Shown: one piece after another, positions 1 to 15,399 of the stretch
Layout: every line of letters starts with the position of its first letter
Numbering within the stretch: position 1 is the first letter of the stretch
Assembly (NCBI RefSeq): GCF_050908995.1
Contig: NC_135122.1
Coordinates: forward strand, 18,702,501-18,766,500
DNA from: Andrena cerasifolii
Lineage: Eukaryota; Arthropoda; Insecta; Hymenoptera; Andrenidae
Direction of reading: 5' to 3'
Length of the DNA stretch: 64,000 bases
Translations under genes and position numbers: made by a program
The notes under the pieces: generated by a model
Database searches by the model: none
What the model was told of the DNA's origin: nothing
Seen by the model: the letters and a program-made list of their open reading frames with translations, nothing else

Positions 1-1199
1 ACTGATATCGAAAAACTGATATTGCAAAACCAATATTGAAAAACTGATATCGAAAAACCGATATTGCAAAACCGATATTGAAACCGATATTAGAATCGAT
101 ATTGAAAAACCGATATTGAAACAGCGATATTGAAAAACCGATATTGAAACCGATATTAGAACCGATATTGAAAAACCGATAATGAAAAACCGATATTGAA
201 AAACCGATATTGAAACAGCGATATTGAAAACTGATATCGAAAAACTGATATTGCAAAACCGATATTGAAAAACTGATATTGAAACCGATATTAGAACCGA
301 TATTGAAAAACCGATATTGAAAAACCGATATTGAAAAACCGATATTGAAAAACTGATATCGAAAAACTGATATCGAAAAACTGATATTGCAAAACCGATA
401 TTGAAACCGATATTAGAACCGATATTGACAAGCCGATATTGAAAAACCGATATTGAAAAACCAATATTGAAAAACCGATATTGATAAACTGATATTGAAA
501 AACTGATATTTGATAACCGATACTGAAAAACCGATATTGAAACCGATATTAGAACCGATATTGAAAAACCGATATTGAAAAACCGATATTGAAAAACCGA
601 TATTGAAAAACCAATATTGAGAAACCGATATTGAAAAACTGATATCGAAAAACGGATATTGCAAAACCGATATTGAAAAACCGATATTGAAAAACCGATA
701 TTGAAAAACCGATATTGAAAAACCGATATTGAAACAGCGATATTGAAAACTGATATCGAAAAACTGATATTGCAAAACCGATATCGAAAAACCGATATTG
801 AAACCGATATTAGAACCGATATTGACAAGCCGATATTGAAAAACCGATATTGAAAAACCAATATTGAAAAACCGATATTGATAAACTGATATTGAAAAAC
901 TGATATTTGATAACCGATACTGAAAAACTGATATTGAAACCGATATTAGAACCGATATTGAAAAACCGATATTGAAAAACCGATATTGAAAAACCGATAT
1001 TGAAAAACCAATATTGAGAAACCGATATTGAAAAACTGATATCGAAAAACGGATATTGCAAAACCGATATTGAAAAAGCGATATTGAAAAACCGATATTG
1101 AAAAACCGATATTGAAAAACCGATATTGAAAAACCGATATTGAAAAACCAATATTGAAAAACCGATATTGAAAAACTGATATTGAAAAACCAATATTGA

Positions 1200-3544
1200 A
1201 AAACCGATATTGAAAAACCGATATTGAAAAACCAATATTGAAAAACCGATATTGAAAAACTGATATCGAAAAAGTGATATTGCAAAACCGATATTGAAAA
1301 ACCGATATTGAAAAACCGATATTGAAAAACCGATATTGAAAAACTGATATCGAAAAACTGATATTGCAAAACCGATATTGAAACCGATATTAGAACCGAT
1401 ATTGAAAATTCGATATTGAAAAACCGATATTGAAAAACCGATATCGAAAAACTGATATTGCAAAACCGATATTGAAAACCCGATTTTGAAACCGATATTG
1501 AAAAACCGATATTGAAAAACCGATATTGAAAAACCGATATTGAAAAACCAATATTGAAAAACCGATATTGAAAAACTGATATCGAAAAACTGATATTGAA
1601 ACCGATATTGCAAAACCGATATTGGAACCGATTTTGAAACCGATAGTGAAACCGATATTGAAAAACCAAAATTGAAAACCGATATTGAAAAACCGATATT
1701 GAAAAACCGATATTGAAACAGCGATATTGAAAACTGATATCGAAAAACTGATATTGCAAAACCGATATTGAAAAACTGATATTGAAACCGATATTAGAAC
1801 CGATATTGAAAAACCGATATTGAAAACCCGATTTTGAAACCGATATTGAAAAACCGATATTGAAACAGCGATATTGAAAACTGATATCGAAAAACTGATA
1901 TTGCAAAACCGATATTGAAAAACTGATATTGAAACCGATATTAGAACCGATATTGAAAAACCGATATTGAAAAACCGATATTGAAAAACCGATATTGAAA
2001 AACTGATATCGAAAAACTGATATTGCAAAACCGATATCGAAAAACCGATATTGAAACCGATATTAGAACCGATATTGAAAAGCCGATATTGAAAAACCAA
2101 TATTGAAAAACCGATATTGAAAAACTGATATCGAAAAACTGATACCGAAAAACCGATATTGAAAAACTGATATTGAAACCGATATTAGAACCGATATTGA
2201 AAAACCGATATTGAAAAACCGATATTGAAAAACCGATATTGAAAAACTGATATCGAAAAACTGATATTGCAAAACCGATATCGAAAAACCGATATTGAAA
2301 CCGATATTAGAACCGATATTGAAAAGCCGATATTGAAAAACCAATATTGAAAAACCGATATTGAAAAACTGATATCGAAAAACTGATACCGAAAAACTGA
2401 TATTGAAAAATCGATATTGAAACAGCGATATTGAAAAACCGATATTAGAACCGATGTTGAAAAACCGATATTGAAAAACTGATATCGAAAAACTGATATT
2501 GAAAAACTGATATCGAAAAACTGATATTGCAAAACCGATATCGAAAAACCGATATTGAAACCGATATTAGAACCGATATTGACAAGCCGATATTGAAAAA
2601 CCGATATTGAAAAACCAATATTGAAAAACCGATATTGAAAAATTGATATCGAAAAACTGATATTGTAAAACCGATATTGAAAAACTGATATTTGATAACC
2701 GATACTGAAAAACCGATATTGAAACCGCTATTAGAACCGCTATTGAAAATTCGATATTGAAAAACCGATATTGAAACAGCGATATTGAAAAACCGATATC
2801 GAAAAACTGATATTGCAAAACCGATATTGAAAACCCGATTTTGAAACCGATATTAGAACCGATATTGAAAAGCCGATATTGAAAAACCGATATTGAAAAA
2901 CCGATATTGAAAAACCAATATTGAAAAACCGATATTGAAAAACTGATATTGCAAAAGCGATATTGAAAAACCGATATTGAAAAACCGATATTGAAACAGC
3001 GATATTGTAAAACCGATATTGAAACCGATATTAGAACCGATATTGAAAAACCGATAATGAAAAACCGATATTGAAAAACCGATATTGAAAAACCAATATT
3101 GAAAAACCGATATTGAAAAACCGATATTGAAAAACCAATATTGAAAAACCGATATTGAAAAACTGATATCGAAAAACTGATATTGCAAAACCGATATTGA
3201 AAAACCGATATTGAAAAACCGATATTGAAAAACCGATATTGAAAAACTGATATCGAAAAACTGATATTGCAAAACCGATATTGAAACCGATATTAGAACC
3301 GATATTGAAAATTCGATATTGAAAAACCGATATTGAAAAACCGATATCGAAAAACTGATATTGCAAAACCGATATTGAAAACCCGATTTTGAAACCGATA
3401 TTGAAAAACCGATATTGAAAAACCGATAGTGAAAAACCGATATTGAAAAACCAATATTGAAAACCCGATATTGAAAAACTGATATCGAAAAACTGATATT
3501 GCAAAACCGATATTGAAAAACCGATATTGAAAAACCGATACTGA
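1200..3544. repeat. Satellite block duplicated at 13069-15399 (offset 11855)
   Basis: The order of rare variants here, including the GATATTGGAACC, AACCGATAGTG and CCAAAATTG units at 1620-1675, is repeated 11855 bp downstream (13475-13530 and onward). Near 1232-1389 this copy has exactly one extra 14-bp unit relative to 13101-13244, so the offset steps from 11869 to 11855 there. The ends are approximate. Confidence 0.7.
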
Positions 3545-5945
3545 AAAATCAATATTGAAAAACCGATATTGAAAAACTGAAATCGAAAAACTGATATTGC
3601 AGACCCGATATCGAAAAACCGATATTGAAACCGATATTAGAACCGATATGGAAAAACCGATAATGAAAAACCGATATTGAAAAACCGATATTGAAAAACC
3701 AATATTGAAAAACCGATATTGAAAAACCGATATTGAAAAACCAATATTGAAAACCCGATATTGAAAAACTGATATCGAAAAACTGATATTGCAAAACCAA
3801 TATTGAAAAACTGATATCGAAAAACCGATATTGCAAAACCGATATTGAAACCGATATTAGAATCGATATTGAAAAACCGATATTGAAACAGCGATATTGA
3901 AAAACCGATATTGAAACCGATATTAGAACCGATATTGAAAAACCGATAATGAAAAACCGATATTGAAAAACCGATATTGAAACAGCGATATTGAAAACTG
4001 ATATCGAAAAACTGATATTGCAAAACCGATATTGAAAAACTGATATTGAAACCGATATTAGAACCGATATTGAAAAACCGATATTGAAAAACCGATATTG
4101 AAAAACCGATATTGAAAAACTGATATCGAAAAACTGATATCGAAAAACTGATATTGCAAAACCGATATTGAAACCGATATTAGAACCGATATTGACAAGC
4201 CGATATTGAAAAACCGATATTGAAAAACCAATATTGAAAAACCGATATTGATAAACTGATATTGAAAAACTGATATTTGATAACCGATACTGAAAAACCG
4301 ATATTGAAACCGATATTAGAACCGATATTGAAAAACCGATATTGAAAAACCGATATTGAAAAACCGATATTGAAAAACCAATATTGAGAAACCGATATTG
4401 AAAAACTGATATCGAAAAACGGATATTGCAAAACCGATATTGAAAAACCGATATTGAAAAACCGATATTGAAAAACCGATATTGAAAAACCGATATTGAA
4501 ACAGCGATATTGAAAACTGATATCGAAAAACTGATATTGCAAAACCGATATCGAAAAACCGATATTGAAACCGATATTAGAACTGATATTGACAAGCCGA
4601 TATTGAAAAACCGATATTGAAAAACCAATATTGAAAAACCGATATTGATAAACTGATATTGAAAAACTGATATTTGATAACCGATACTGAAAAACTGATA
4701 TTGAAACCGATATTAGAACCGATATTGAAAAACCGATATTGAAAAACCGATATTGAAAAACCGATATTGAAAAACCAATATTGAGAAACCGATATTGAAA
4801 AACTGATATCGAAAAACGGATATTGCAAAACCGATATTGAAAAAGCGATATTGAAAAACCGATATTGAAAAACCGATATTGAAAAACCGATATTGAAAAA
4901 CCGATATTGAAAAACCAATATTGAAAAACCGATATTGAAAAACTGATATCGAAAAACTGATATTGCAGAACCGATATTGAAAAACCGATATTGAAACCGA
5001 TATTAGAACCGATATTCAAAAGCCGATATTGAAAAACCGATATTGAAAAACCAATATTGAAAAACCGATATTGAAAAACTGATATCGAAAAACTGATATT
5101 GAAAAACCAATATTGAAAAACCGATATTGAAAAACTGATATTGAAAAACTGATATCGAAAAACTGATATTGCAAAACCGATATCGAAAAACCGATATTGA
5201 AACCGATATTAGAACCGATATTGACAAGCCGATATTGAAAAACCGATATTGAAAAACCAATATTGAAAAACCGATATTGATAAACTGATATTGAAAAACT
5301 GATATATGATAACCGATACTGAAAAACCGATATTGAAACCGCTATTAGAACCGCTATTGAAAATTCGATATTGAAAAACCGATATTGAAACAGCGATATT
5401 GAAAAACCAATATTGAAAAACCGATATTGAAAAACCGATATTGAAAAACCAATATTGAAAAACCGATATTGAAAAACTGATATCGAAAAACTGATATTGC
5501 AAAACCGATATTGAAACAGCGATATTGAAAAACCGATATTGAAACCGATATTAGAACCGATATTGAAAAACCGATATTGAAAAACCGATATTGAAAAACC
5601 GATAATATTGACAAGCCGATATTGAAAAACCGATATTGAAAAACCAATATTGAAAAACCGATAGTGAAAAATTGATATCGAAAAACTGATATTGTAAAAC
5701 CGATATTGAAAAACTGATATTTGATAACCGATACTGAAAAACCGATATTGAAACCGCTATTAGAACCGCTATTGAAAATTCGATATTGAAAAACCGATAT
5801 TGAAACAGCGATATTGAAAAACCGATATCGAAAAACTGATATTGCAAAACCGATATTGAAAACCCGATTTTGAAACCGATATTAGAACCGATATTGAAAA
5901 GCCGATATTGAAAAACCGATATTGAAAAACCGATATTGAAAAACC
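2580..5945. repeat. Satellite higher-order block, copy 1 (offset 3844)
   Basis: This block of about 3.37 kb recurs at 6424-9789 with a constant offset of 3844 bp and only scattered point differences, for example CGATAGTG near 5661 against CGATATTG near 9505. The match is clear from the order of rare unit variants, including the GATATATGATAACC form at about 5303 and 9147. The copies diverge after about 5945/9789. Boundaries were placed by eye. Confidence 0.8.
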
Positions 5946-6423
5946 GATATCGAAAAACTGATATTGCAAAACCGATATTGAAAACCCGATTTTGAAACCG
6001 ATATTGAAAAACCGATATTGAAAAACCGATATTGAAAAACCGATATTGAAAAACCAATATTGAAAAACCGATATTGAAAAACTGATATCGAAAAACTGAT
6101 ATTGAAACCGATATTGCAAAACCGATATTGGAACCGATTTTGAAACCGATAGTGAAACCGATATTGAAAAACCAAAATTGAAAACCGATATTGAAAAACC
6201 GATATTGAAAAACCGATATTGAAACAGCGATATTGAAAACTGATATCGAAAAACTGATATTGCAAAACCGATATTGAAAAACTGATATTGAAACCGATAT
6301 TAGAACCGATATTGAAAAACCGATATTGAAAACCCGATTTTGAAACCGATATTAGAACCGATATTGAAAAACCGATATTGAAAAACCAATATTGAAAAAC
6401 CGATATTGAAAAACCGATAATAT

Positions 6424-9400
6424 TGACAAGCCGATATTGAAAAACCGATATTGAAAAACCAATATTGAAAAACCGATATTGAAAAATTGGTATCGAAAAA
6501 CTGATATTGTAAAACCGATATTGAAAAACTGATATTTGATAACCGATACTGAAAAACCGATATTGAAACCGCTATTAGAACCGCTATTGAAAATTCGATA
6601 TTGAAAAACCGATATTGAAACAGCGATATTGAAAAACCGATATCGAAAAACTGATATTGCAAAACCGATATTGAAAACCCGATTTTGAAACCGATATTAG
6701 AACCGATATTGAAAAGCCGATATTGAAAAACCGATATTGAAAAACCGATATTGAAAAACCAATATTGAAAAACCGATATTGAAAAACTGATATTGCAAAA
6801 GCGATATTGAAAAACCGATATTGAAAAACCGATATTGAAACAGCGATATTGAAAAACCGATATTGAAACCGATATTAGAACCGATATTGAAAAACCGATA
6901 ATGAAAAACCGATATTGAAAAACCGATATTGAAAAACCAATATTGAAAAACCGATATTGAAAAACCGATATTGAAAAACCAATATTGAAAAACCGATATT
7001 GAAAAACTGATATCGAAAAACTGATATTGCAAAACCGATATTGAAAAACCGATATTGAAAAACCGATATTGAAAAACCGATATTGAAAAACTGATATCGA
7101 AAAACTGATATTGCAAAACCGATATTGAAACCGATATTAGAACCGATATTGAAAATTCGATATTGAAAAACCGATATTGAAAAACCGATATCGAAAAACT
7201 GATATTGCAAAACCGATATTGAAAACCCGATTTTGAAACCGATATTGAAAAACCGATATTGAAAAACCGATAGTGAAAAACCGATATTGAAAAACCAATA
7301 TTGAAAAACCGATATTGAAAAACTGATATCGAAAAACTGATATTGCAAAACCGATATTGAAAAACCGATATTGAAAAACCGATACTGAAAAATCAATATT
7401 GAAAAACCGATATTGAAAAACTGAAATCGAAAAACTGATATTGCAGACCCGATATCGAAAAACCGATATTGAAACCGATATTAGAACCGATATGGAAAAA
7501 CCGATAATGAAAAACCGATATTGAAAAACCGATATTGAAAAACCAATATTGAAAAACCGATATTGAAAAACCGATATTGAAAAACCAATATTGAAAACCC
7601 GATATTGAAAAACTGATATCGAAAAACTGATATTGCAAAACCAATATTGAAAAACTGATATCGAAAAACCGATATTGCAAAACCGATATTGAAACCGATA
7701 TTAGAATCGATATTGAAAAACCGATATTGAAACAGCGATATTGAAAAACCGATATTGAAACCGATATTAGAACCGATATTGAAAAACCGATAATGAAAAA
7801 CCGATATTGAAAAACCGATATTGAAACAGCGATATTGAAAACTGATATCGAAAAACTGATATTGCAAAACCGATATTGAAAAACTGATATTGAAACCGAT
7901 ATTAGAACCGATATTGAAAAACCGATATTGAAAAACCGATATTGAAAAACCGATATTGAAAAACTGATATCGAAAAACTGATATCGAAAAACTGATATTG
8001 CAAAACCGATATTGAAACCGATATTAGAACCGATATTGACAAGCCGATATTGAAAAACCGATATTGAAAAACCAATATTGAAAAACCGATATTGATAAAC
8101 TGATATTGAAAAACTGATATTTGATAACCGATACTGAAAAACCGATATTGAAACCGATATTAGAACCGATATTGAAAAACCGATATTGAAAAACCGATAT
8201 TGAAAAACCGATATTGAAAAACCAATATTGAGAAACCGATATTGAAAAACTGATATCGAAAAACGGATATTGCAAAACCGATATTGAAAAACCGATATTG
8301 AAAAACCGATATTGAAAAACCGATATTGAAAAACCGATATTGAAACAGCGATATTGAAAACTGATATCGAAAAACTGATATTGCAAAACCGATATCGAAA
8401 AACCGATATTGAAACCGATATTAGAACTGATATTGACAAGCCGATATTGAAAAACCGATATTGAAAAACCAATATTGAAAAACCGATATTGATAAACTGA
8501 TATTGAAAAACTGATATTTGATAACCGATACTGAAAAACTGATATTGAAACCGATATTAGAACCGATATTGAAAAACCGATATTGAAAAACCGATATTGA
8601 AAAACCGATATTGAAAAACCAATATTGAGAAACCGATATTGAAAAACTGATATCGAAAAACGGATATTGCAAAACCGATATTGAAAAAGCGATATTGAAA
8701 AACCGATATTGAAAAACCGATATTGAAAAACCGATATTGAAAAACCGATATTGAAAAACCAATATTGAAAAACCGATATTGAAAAACTGATATCGAAAAA
8801 CTGATATTGCAGAACCGATATTGAAAAACCGATATTGAAACCGATATTAGAACCGATATTCAAAAGCCGATATTGAAAAACCGATATTCAAAAACCAATA
8901 TTGAAAAACCGATATTGAAAAACTGATATCGAAAAACTGATATTGAAAAACCAATATTGAAAAACCGATATTGAAAAACTGATATTGAAAAACTGATATC
9001 GAAAAACTGATATTGCAAAACCGATATCGAAAAACCGATATTGAAACCGATATTAGAACCGATATTGACAAGCCGATATTGAAAAACCGATATTGAAAAA
9101 CCAATATTGAAAAACCGATATTGATAAACTGATATTGAAAAACTGATATATGATAACCGATACTGAAAAACCGATATTGAAACCGCTATTAGAACCGCTA
9201 TTGAAAATTCGATATTGAAAAACCGATATTGAAACAGCGATATTGAAAAACCAATATTGAAAAACCGATATTGAAAAACCGATATTGAAAAACCAATATT
9301 GAAAAACCGATATTGAAAAACTGATATCGAAAAACTGATATTGCAAAACCGATATTGAAACAGCGATATTGAAAAACCGATATTGAAACCGATATTAGAA

Positions 9401-9789
9401 CCGATATTGAAAAACCGATATTGAAAAACCGATATTGAAAAACCGATAATATTGACAAGCCGATATTGAAAAACCGATATTGAAAAACCAATATTGAAAA
9501 ACCGATATTGAAAAATTGATATCGAAAAACTGATATTGTAAAACCGATATTGAAAAACTGATATTTGATAACCGATACTGAAAAACCGATATTGAAACCG
9601 CTATTAGAACCGCTATTGAAAATTCGATATTGAAAAACCGATATTGAAACAGCGATATTGAAAAACCGATATCGAAAAACTGATATTGCAAAACCGATAT
9701 TGAAAACCCGATTTTGAAACCGATATTAGAACCGATATTGAAAAGCCGATATTGAAAAACCGATATTGAAAAACCGATATTGAAAAACC
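6424..9789. repeat. Satellite higher-order block, copy 2 (offset 3844)
   Basis: Second copy of the 2580-5945 block. The order of variant units is collinear, including the AGACCCGATATCG and ACCGATATGG units near 7445-7495 that match 3601-3651. The fixed 3844-bp offset means no net unit gain or loss since duplication. Confidence 0.8.
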
Positions 9790-10680
9790 AATATTGAAAA
9801 ACCGATATTGAAAAACTGATATTGCAAAAGCGATATTGAAAAACCGATATTGAAAAACCGATATTGAAACAGCGATATTGAAAAACCGATATTGAAACCG
9901 ATATTAGAACCGATATTGAAAAACCGATAATGAAAAACCGATATTGAAAAACCGATATTGAAAAACCAATATTGAAAAACCGATATTGAAAAACCGATAT
10001 TGAAAAACCAATATTGAAAAACCGATATTGAAAAACTGATATCGAAAAACTGATATTGCAAAACCGATATTGAAAAACCGATATTGAAAAACCGATATTG
10101 AAAAACCGATATTGAAAAACTGATATCGAAAAACTGATATTGCAAAACCGATATTGAAACCGATATTAGAACCGATATTGAAAATTCGATATTGAAAAAC
10201 CGATATTGAAAAACCGATATCGAAAAACTGATATTGCAAAACCGATATTGAAAACCCGATTTTGAAACCGATATTGAAAAACCGATATTGAAAAACCGAT
10301 ATTGAAAAACCGATATTGAAAAACCAATATTGAAAAACCGATATTGAAAAACTGATATCGAAAAACTGATATTGAAACCGATATTGCAAAACCGATATTG
10401 GAACCGATTTTGAAACCGATAGTGAAACCGATATTGAAAAACCAAAATTGAAAACCGATATTGAAAAACCGATATTGAAAAACCGATATTGAAACAGCGA
10501 TATTGAAAACTGATATCGAAAAACTGATATTGCAAAACCGATATTGAAAAACTGATATTGAAACCGATATTAGAACCGATATTGAAAAACCGATATTGAA
10601 AACCCGATTTTGAAACCGATATTAGAACCGATATTGAAAAACCGATATTGAAAAACCAATATTGAAAAACCGATATTGAA
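9440..10680. repeat. Tandem satellite block of 1241 bp, copy 1
   Basis: Directly abuts a second copy at 10681-11921. Both begin at an irregular GATAATATTGACAAG junction (about 9445 and 10686). The order of variant units is the same through the block, and divergence starts only near 10690/11931. Direct adjacency and a shared junction make this the clearest recent tandem duplication in the left arm. Confidence 0.8.
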
Positions 10681-11931
10681 AAACCGATAATATTGACAAG
10701 CCGATATTGAAAAACCGATATTGAAAAACCAATATTGAAAAACCGATATTGAAAAATTGATATCGAAAAACTGATATTGTAAAACCGATATTGAAAAACT
10801 GATATTTGATAACCGATACTGAAAAACCGATATTGAAACCGCTATTAGAACCGCTATTGAAAATTCGATATTGAAAAACCGATATTGAAACAGCGATATT
10901 GAAAAACCGATATCGAAAAACTGATATTGCAAAACCGATATTGAAAACCCGATTTTGAAACCGATATTAGAACCGATATTGAAAAGCCGATATTGAAAAA
11001 CCGATATTGAAAAACCGATATTGAAAAACCAATATTGAAAAACCGATATTGAAAAACTGATATTGCAAAAGCGATATTGAAAAACCGATATTGAAAAACC
11101 GATATTGAAACAGCGATATTGAAAAACCGATATTGAAACCGATATTAGAACCGATATTGAAAAACCGATAATGAAAAACCGATATTGAAAAACCGATATT
11201 GAAAAACCAATATTGAAAAACCGATATTGAAAAACCGATATTGAAAAACCAATATTGAAAAACCGATATTGAAAAACTGATATCGAAAAACTGATATTGC
11301 AAAACCGATATTGAAAAACCGATATTGAAAAACCGATATTGAAAAACCGATATTGAAAAACTGATATCGAAAAACTGATATTGCAAAACCGATATTGAAA
11401 CCGATATTAGAACCGATATTGAAAATTCGATATTGAAAAACCGATATTGAAAAACCGATATCGAAAAACTGATATTGCAAAACCGATATTGAAAACCCGA
11501 TTTTGAAACCGATATTGAAAAACCGATATTGAAAAACCGATATTGAAAAACCGATATTGAAAAACCAATATTGAAAAACCGATATTGAAAAACTGATATC
11601 GAAAAACTGATATTGAAACCGATATTGCAAAACCGATATTGGAACCGATTTTGAAACCGATAGTGAAACCGATATTGAAAAACCAAAATTGAAAACCGAT
11701 ATTGAAAAACCGATATTGAAAAACCGATATTGAAACAGCGATATTGAAAACTGATATCGAAAAACTGATATTGCAAAACCGATATTGAAAAACTGATATT
11801 GAAACCGATATTAGAACCGATATTGAAAAACCGATATTGAAAACCCGATTTTGAAACCGATATTAGAACCGATATTGAAAAACCGATATTGAAAAACCAA
11901 TATTGAAAAACCGATATTGAAAAACCGATAT
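10681..11931. repeat. Tandem satellite block of 1241 bp, copy 2
   Basis: Second member of the direct 1241-bp duplication beginning at 9440. It starts at the same irregular GATAATATTG junction and follows copy 1 unit by unit to about 11931. Confidence 0.8.
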
Positions 11932-13068
11932 TGAAAAACCGATATTGAAAAACCGATATTGAAAAACCAATATTGAAAAACCGATATTGAAAAACTGATA
12001 TCGAAAAACTGATATTGCAAAACCGATATTGAAAAACCGATATTGAAAAACCGATATTGAAAAACCGATATTGAAACAGCGATATTGAAAACTGATATCG
12101 AAAAACTGATATTGCAAAACCGATATTGAAAAACTGATATTGAAACCGATATTAGAACCGATATTGAAAAACCGATATTGAAAAACCGATATTGAAAAAC
12201 CGATATTGAAAAACTGATATCGAAAAACTGATATTGCAAAACCGATATCGAAAAACCGATATTGAAACCGATATTAGAACCGATATTGAAAAGCCGATAT
12301 TGAAAAACCAATATTGAAAAACCGATATTGAAAAACTGATATCGAAAAACTGATACCGAAAAACTGATATTGAAAAATCGATATTGAACAGCGATATTGA
12401 AAAACCGATATTAGAACCGATGTTGAAAAACCGATATTGAAAAACTGATATCGAAAAACTGATATTGAAAAACTGATATCGAAAAACTGATATTGCAAAA
12501 CCGATATCGAAAAACCGATATTGAAACCGATATTAGAACCGATATTGACAAGCCGATATTGAAAAACCGATATTGAAAAACCAATATTGAAAAACCGATA
12601 TTGAAAAATTGATATCGAAAAACTGATATTGTAAAACCGATATTGAAAAACTGATATTTGATAACCGATACTGAAAAACCGATATTGAAACCGCTATTAG
12701 AACCGCTATTGAAAATTCGATATTGAAAAACCGATATTGAAACAGCGATATTGAAAAACCGATATCGAAAAACTGATATTGCAAAACCGATATTGAAAAC
12801 CCGATTTTGAAACCGATATTAGAACCGATATTGAAAAGCCGATATTGAAAAACCGATATTGAAAAACCGATATTGAAAAACCAATATTGAAAAACCGATA
12901 TTGAAAAACTGATATTGCAAAAGCGATATTGAAAAACCGATATTGAAAAACCGATATTGAAACAGCGATATTGAAAAACCGATATTGAAACCGATATTAG
13001 AACCGATATTGAAAAACCGATAATGAAAAACCGATATTGAAAAACCGATATTGAAAAACCAATATTGA

Positions 13069-15399
13069 AAAACCGATATTGAAAAACCGATATTGAAAAA
13101 CCAATATTGAAAAACCGATATTGAAAAACTGATATCGAAAAACTGATATTGCAAAACCGATATTGAAAAACCGATATTGAAAAACCGATATTGAAAAACT
13201 GATATCGAAAAACTGATATTGCAAAACCGATATTGAAACCGATATTAGAACCGATATTGAAAATTCGATATTGAAAAACCGATATTGAAAAACCGATATC
13301 GAAAAACTGATATTGCAAAACCGATATTGAAAACCCGATTTTGAAACCGATATTGAAAAACCGATATTGAAAAACCGATATTGAAAAACCGATATTGAAA
13401 AACCAATATTGAAAAACCGATATTGAAAAACTGATATCGAAAAACTGATATTGAAACCGATATTGCAAAACCGATATTGGAACCGATTTTGAAACCGATA
13501 GTGAAACCGATATTGAAAAACCAAAATTGAAAACCGATATTGAAAAACCGATATTGAAAAACCGATATTGAAACAGCGATATTGAAAACTGATATCGAAA
13601 AACTGATATTGCAAAACCGATATTGAAAAACTGATATTGAAACCGATATTAGAACCGATATTGAAAAACCGATATTGAAAACCCGATTTTGAAACCGATA
13701 TTGAAAAACCGATATTGAAACAGCGATATTGAAAACTGATATCGAAAAACTGATATTGCAAAACCGATATTGAAAAACTGATATTGAAACCGATATTAGA
13801 ACCGATATTGAAAAACCGATATTGAAAAACCGATATTGAAAAACCGATATTGAAAAACTGATATCGAAAAACTGATATTGCAAAACCGATATCGAAAAAC
13901 CGATATTGAAACCGATATTAGAACCGATATTGAAAAGCCGATATAGAAAAACCAATATTGAAAAACCGATATTGAAAAACTGATATCGAAAAACTGATAC
14001 CGAAAAACCGATATTGAAAAACTGATATTGAAACCGATATTAGAACCGATATTGAAAAACCGATATTGAAAAACCGATATTGAAAAACCGATATTGAAAA
14101 ACTGATATCGAAAAACTGATATTGCAAAACCGATATCGAAAAACCGATATTGAAACCGATATTAGAACCGATATTGAAAAGCCGATATTGAAAAACCAAT
14201 ATTGAAAAACCGATATTGAAAAACTGATATCGAAAAACTGATACCGAAAAACTGATATTGAAAAATCGATATTGAAACAGCGATATTGAAAAACCGATAT
14301 TAGAACCGATGTTGAAAAACCGATATTGAAAAACTGATATCGAAAAACTGATATTGAAAAACTGATATCGAAAAACTGATATTGCAAAACCGATATCGAA
14401 AAACCGATATTGAAACCGATATTAGAACCGATATTGAAAAGCCGATATTGAAAAACCGATATTGAAAAACCAATATTGAAAAACCGATATTGAAAAATTG
14501 ATATCGAAAAACTGATATTGTAAAACCGATATTGAAAAACTGATATTTGATAACCGATACTGAAAAACCGATATTGAAACCGCTATTAGAACCGCTATTG
14601 AAAATTCGATATTGAAAAACCGATATTGAAACAGCGATATTGAAAAACCGATATCGAAAAACTGATATTGCAAAACCGATATTGAAAACCCGATTTGGAA
14701 ACCGATATTAGAACCGATATTGAAAAGCCGATATTGAAAAACCGATATTGAAAAACCGATATTGAAAAACCAATATTGAAAAACCGATATTGAAAAACTG
14801 ATATTGCAAAAGCGATATTGAAAAACCGATATTGAAAAACCGATATTGAAACAGCGATATTGAAAAACCGATATTGAAACCGATATTAGAACCGATATTG
14901 AAAAACCGATAATGAAAAACCGATATTGAAAAACCGATATTGAAAAACCAATATTGAAAAACCGATATTGAAAAACCGATATTGAAAAACCAATATTGAA
15001 AAACCGATATTGAAAAACTGATATCGAAAAACTGATATTGCAAAACCGATATTGAAAAACCGATATTGAAAAACCGATATTGAAAAACCGATATTGAAAA
15101 ACTGATATCGAAAAACTGATATTGCAAAACCGATATTGAAACCGATATTAGAACCGATATTGAAAATTCGATATTGAAAAACCGATATTGAAAAACCGAT
15201 ATCGAAAAACTGATATTGCAAAACCGATATTGAAAACCCGATTTTGAAACCGATATTGAAAAACCGATATTGAAAAACCGATATTGAAAAACCGATATTG
15301 AAAAACCAATATTGAAAAACCGATATTGAAAAACTGATATCGAAAAACTGATATTGCAAAACCGATATTGAAAAACCGATATTGAAAAACCGATATTGA
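13069..15399. repeat. Satellite block, second copy of 1200-3544
   Basis: Collinear with 1200-3544 at an offset of 11855 bp. It lacks one 14-bp unit near 13170 and has a few point differences. A CCGATATAG unit at 13939-13946 distinguishes it from copy 1. Confidence 0.7.
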
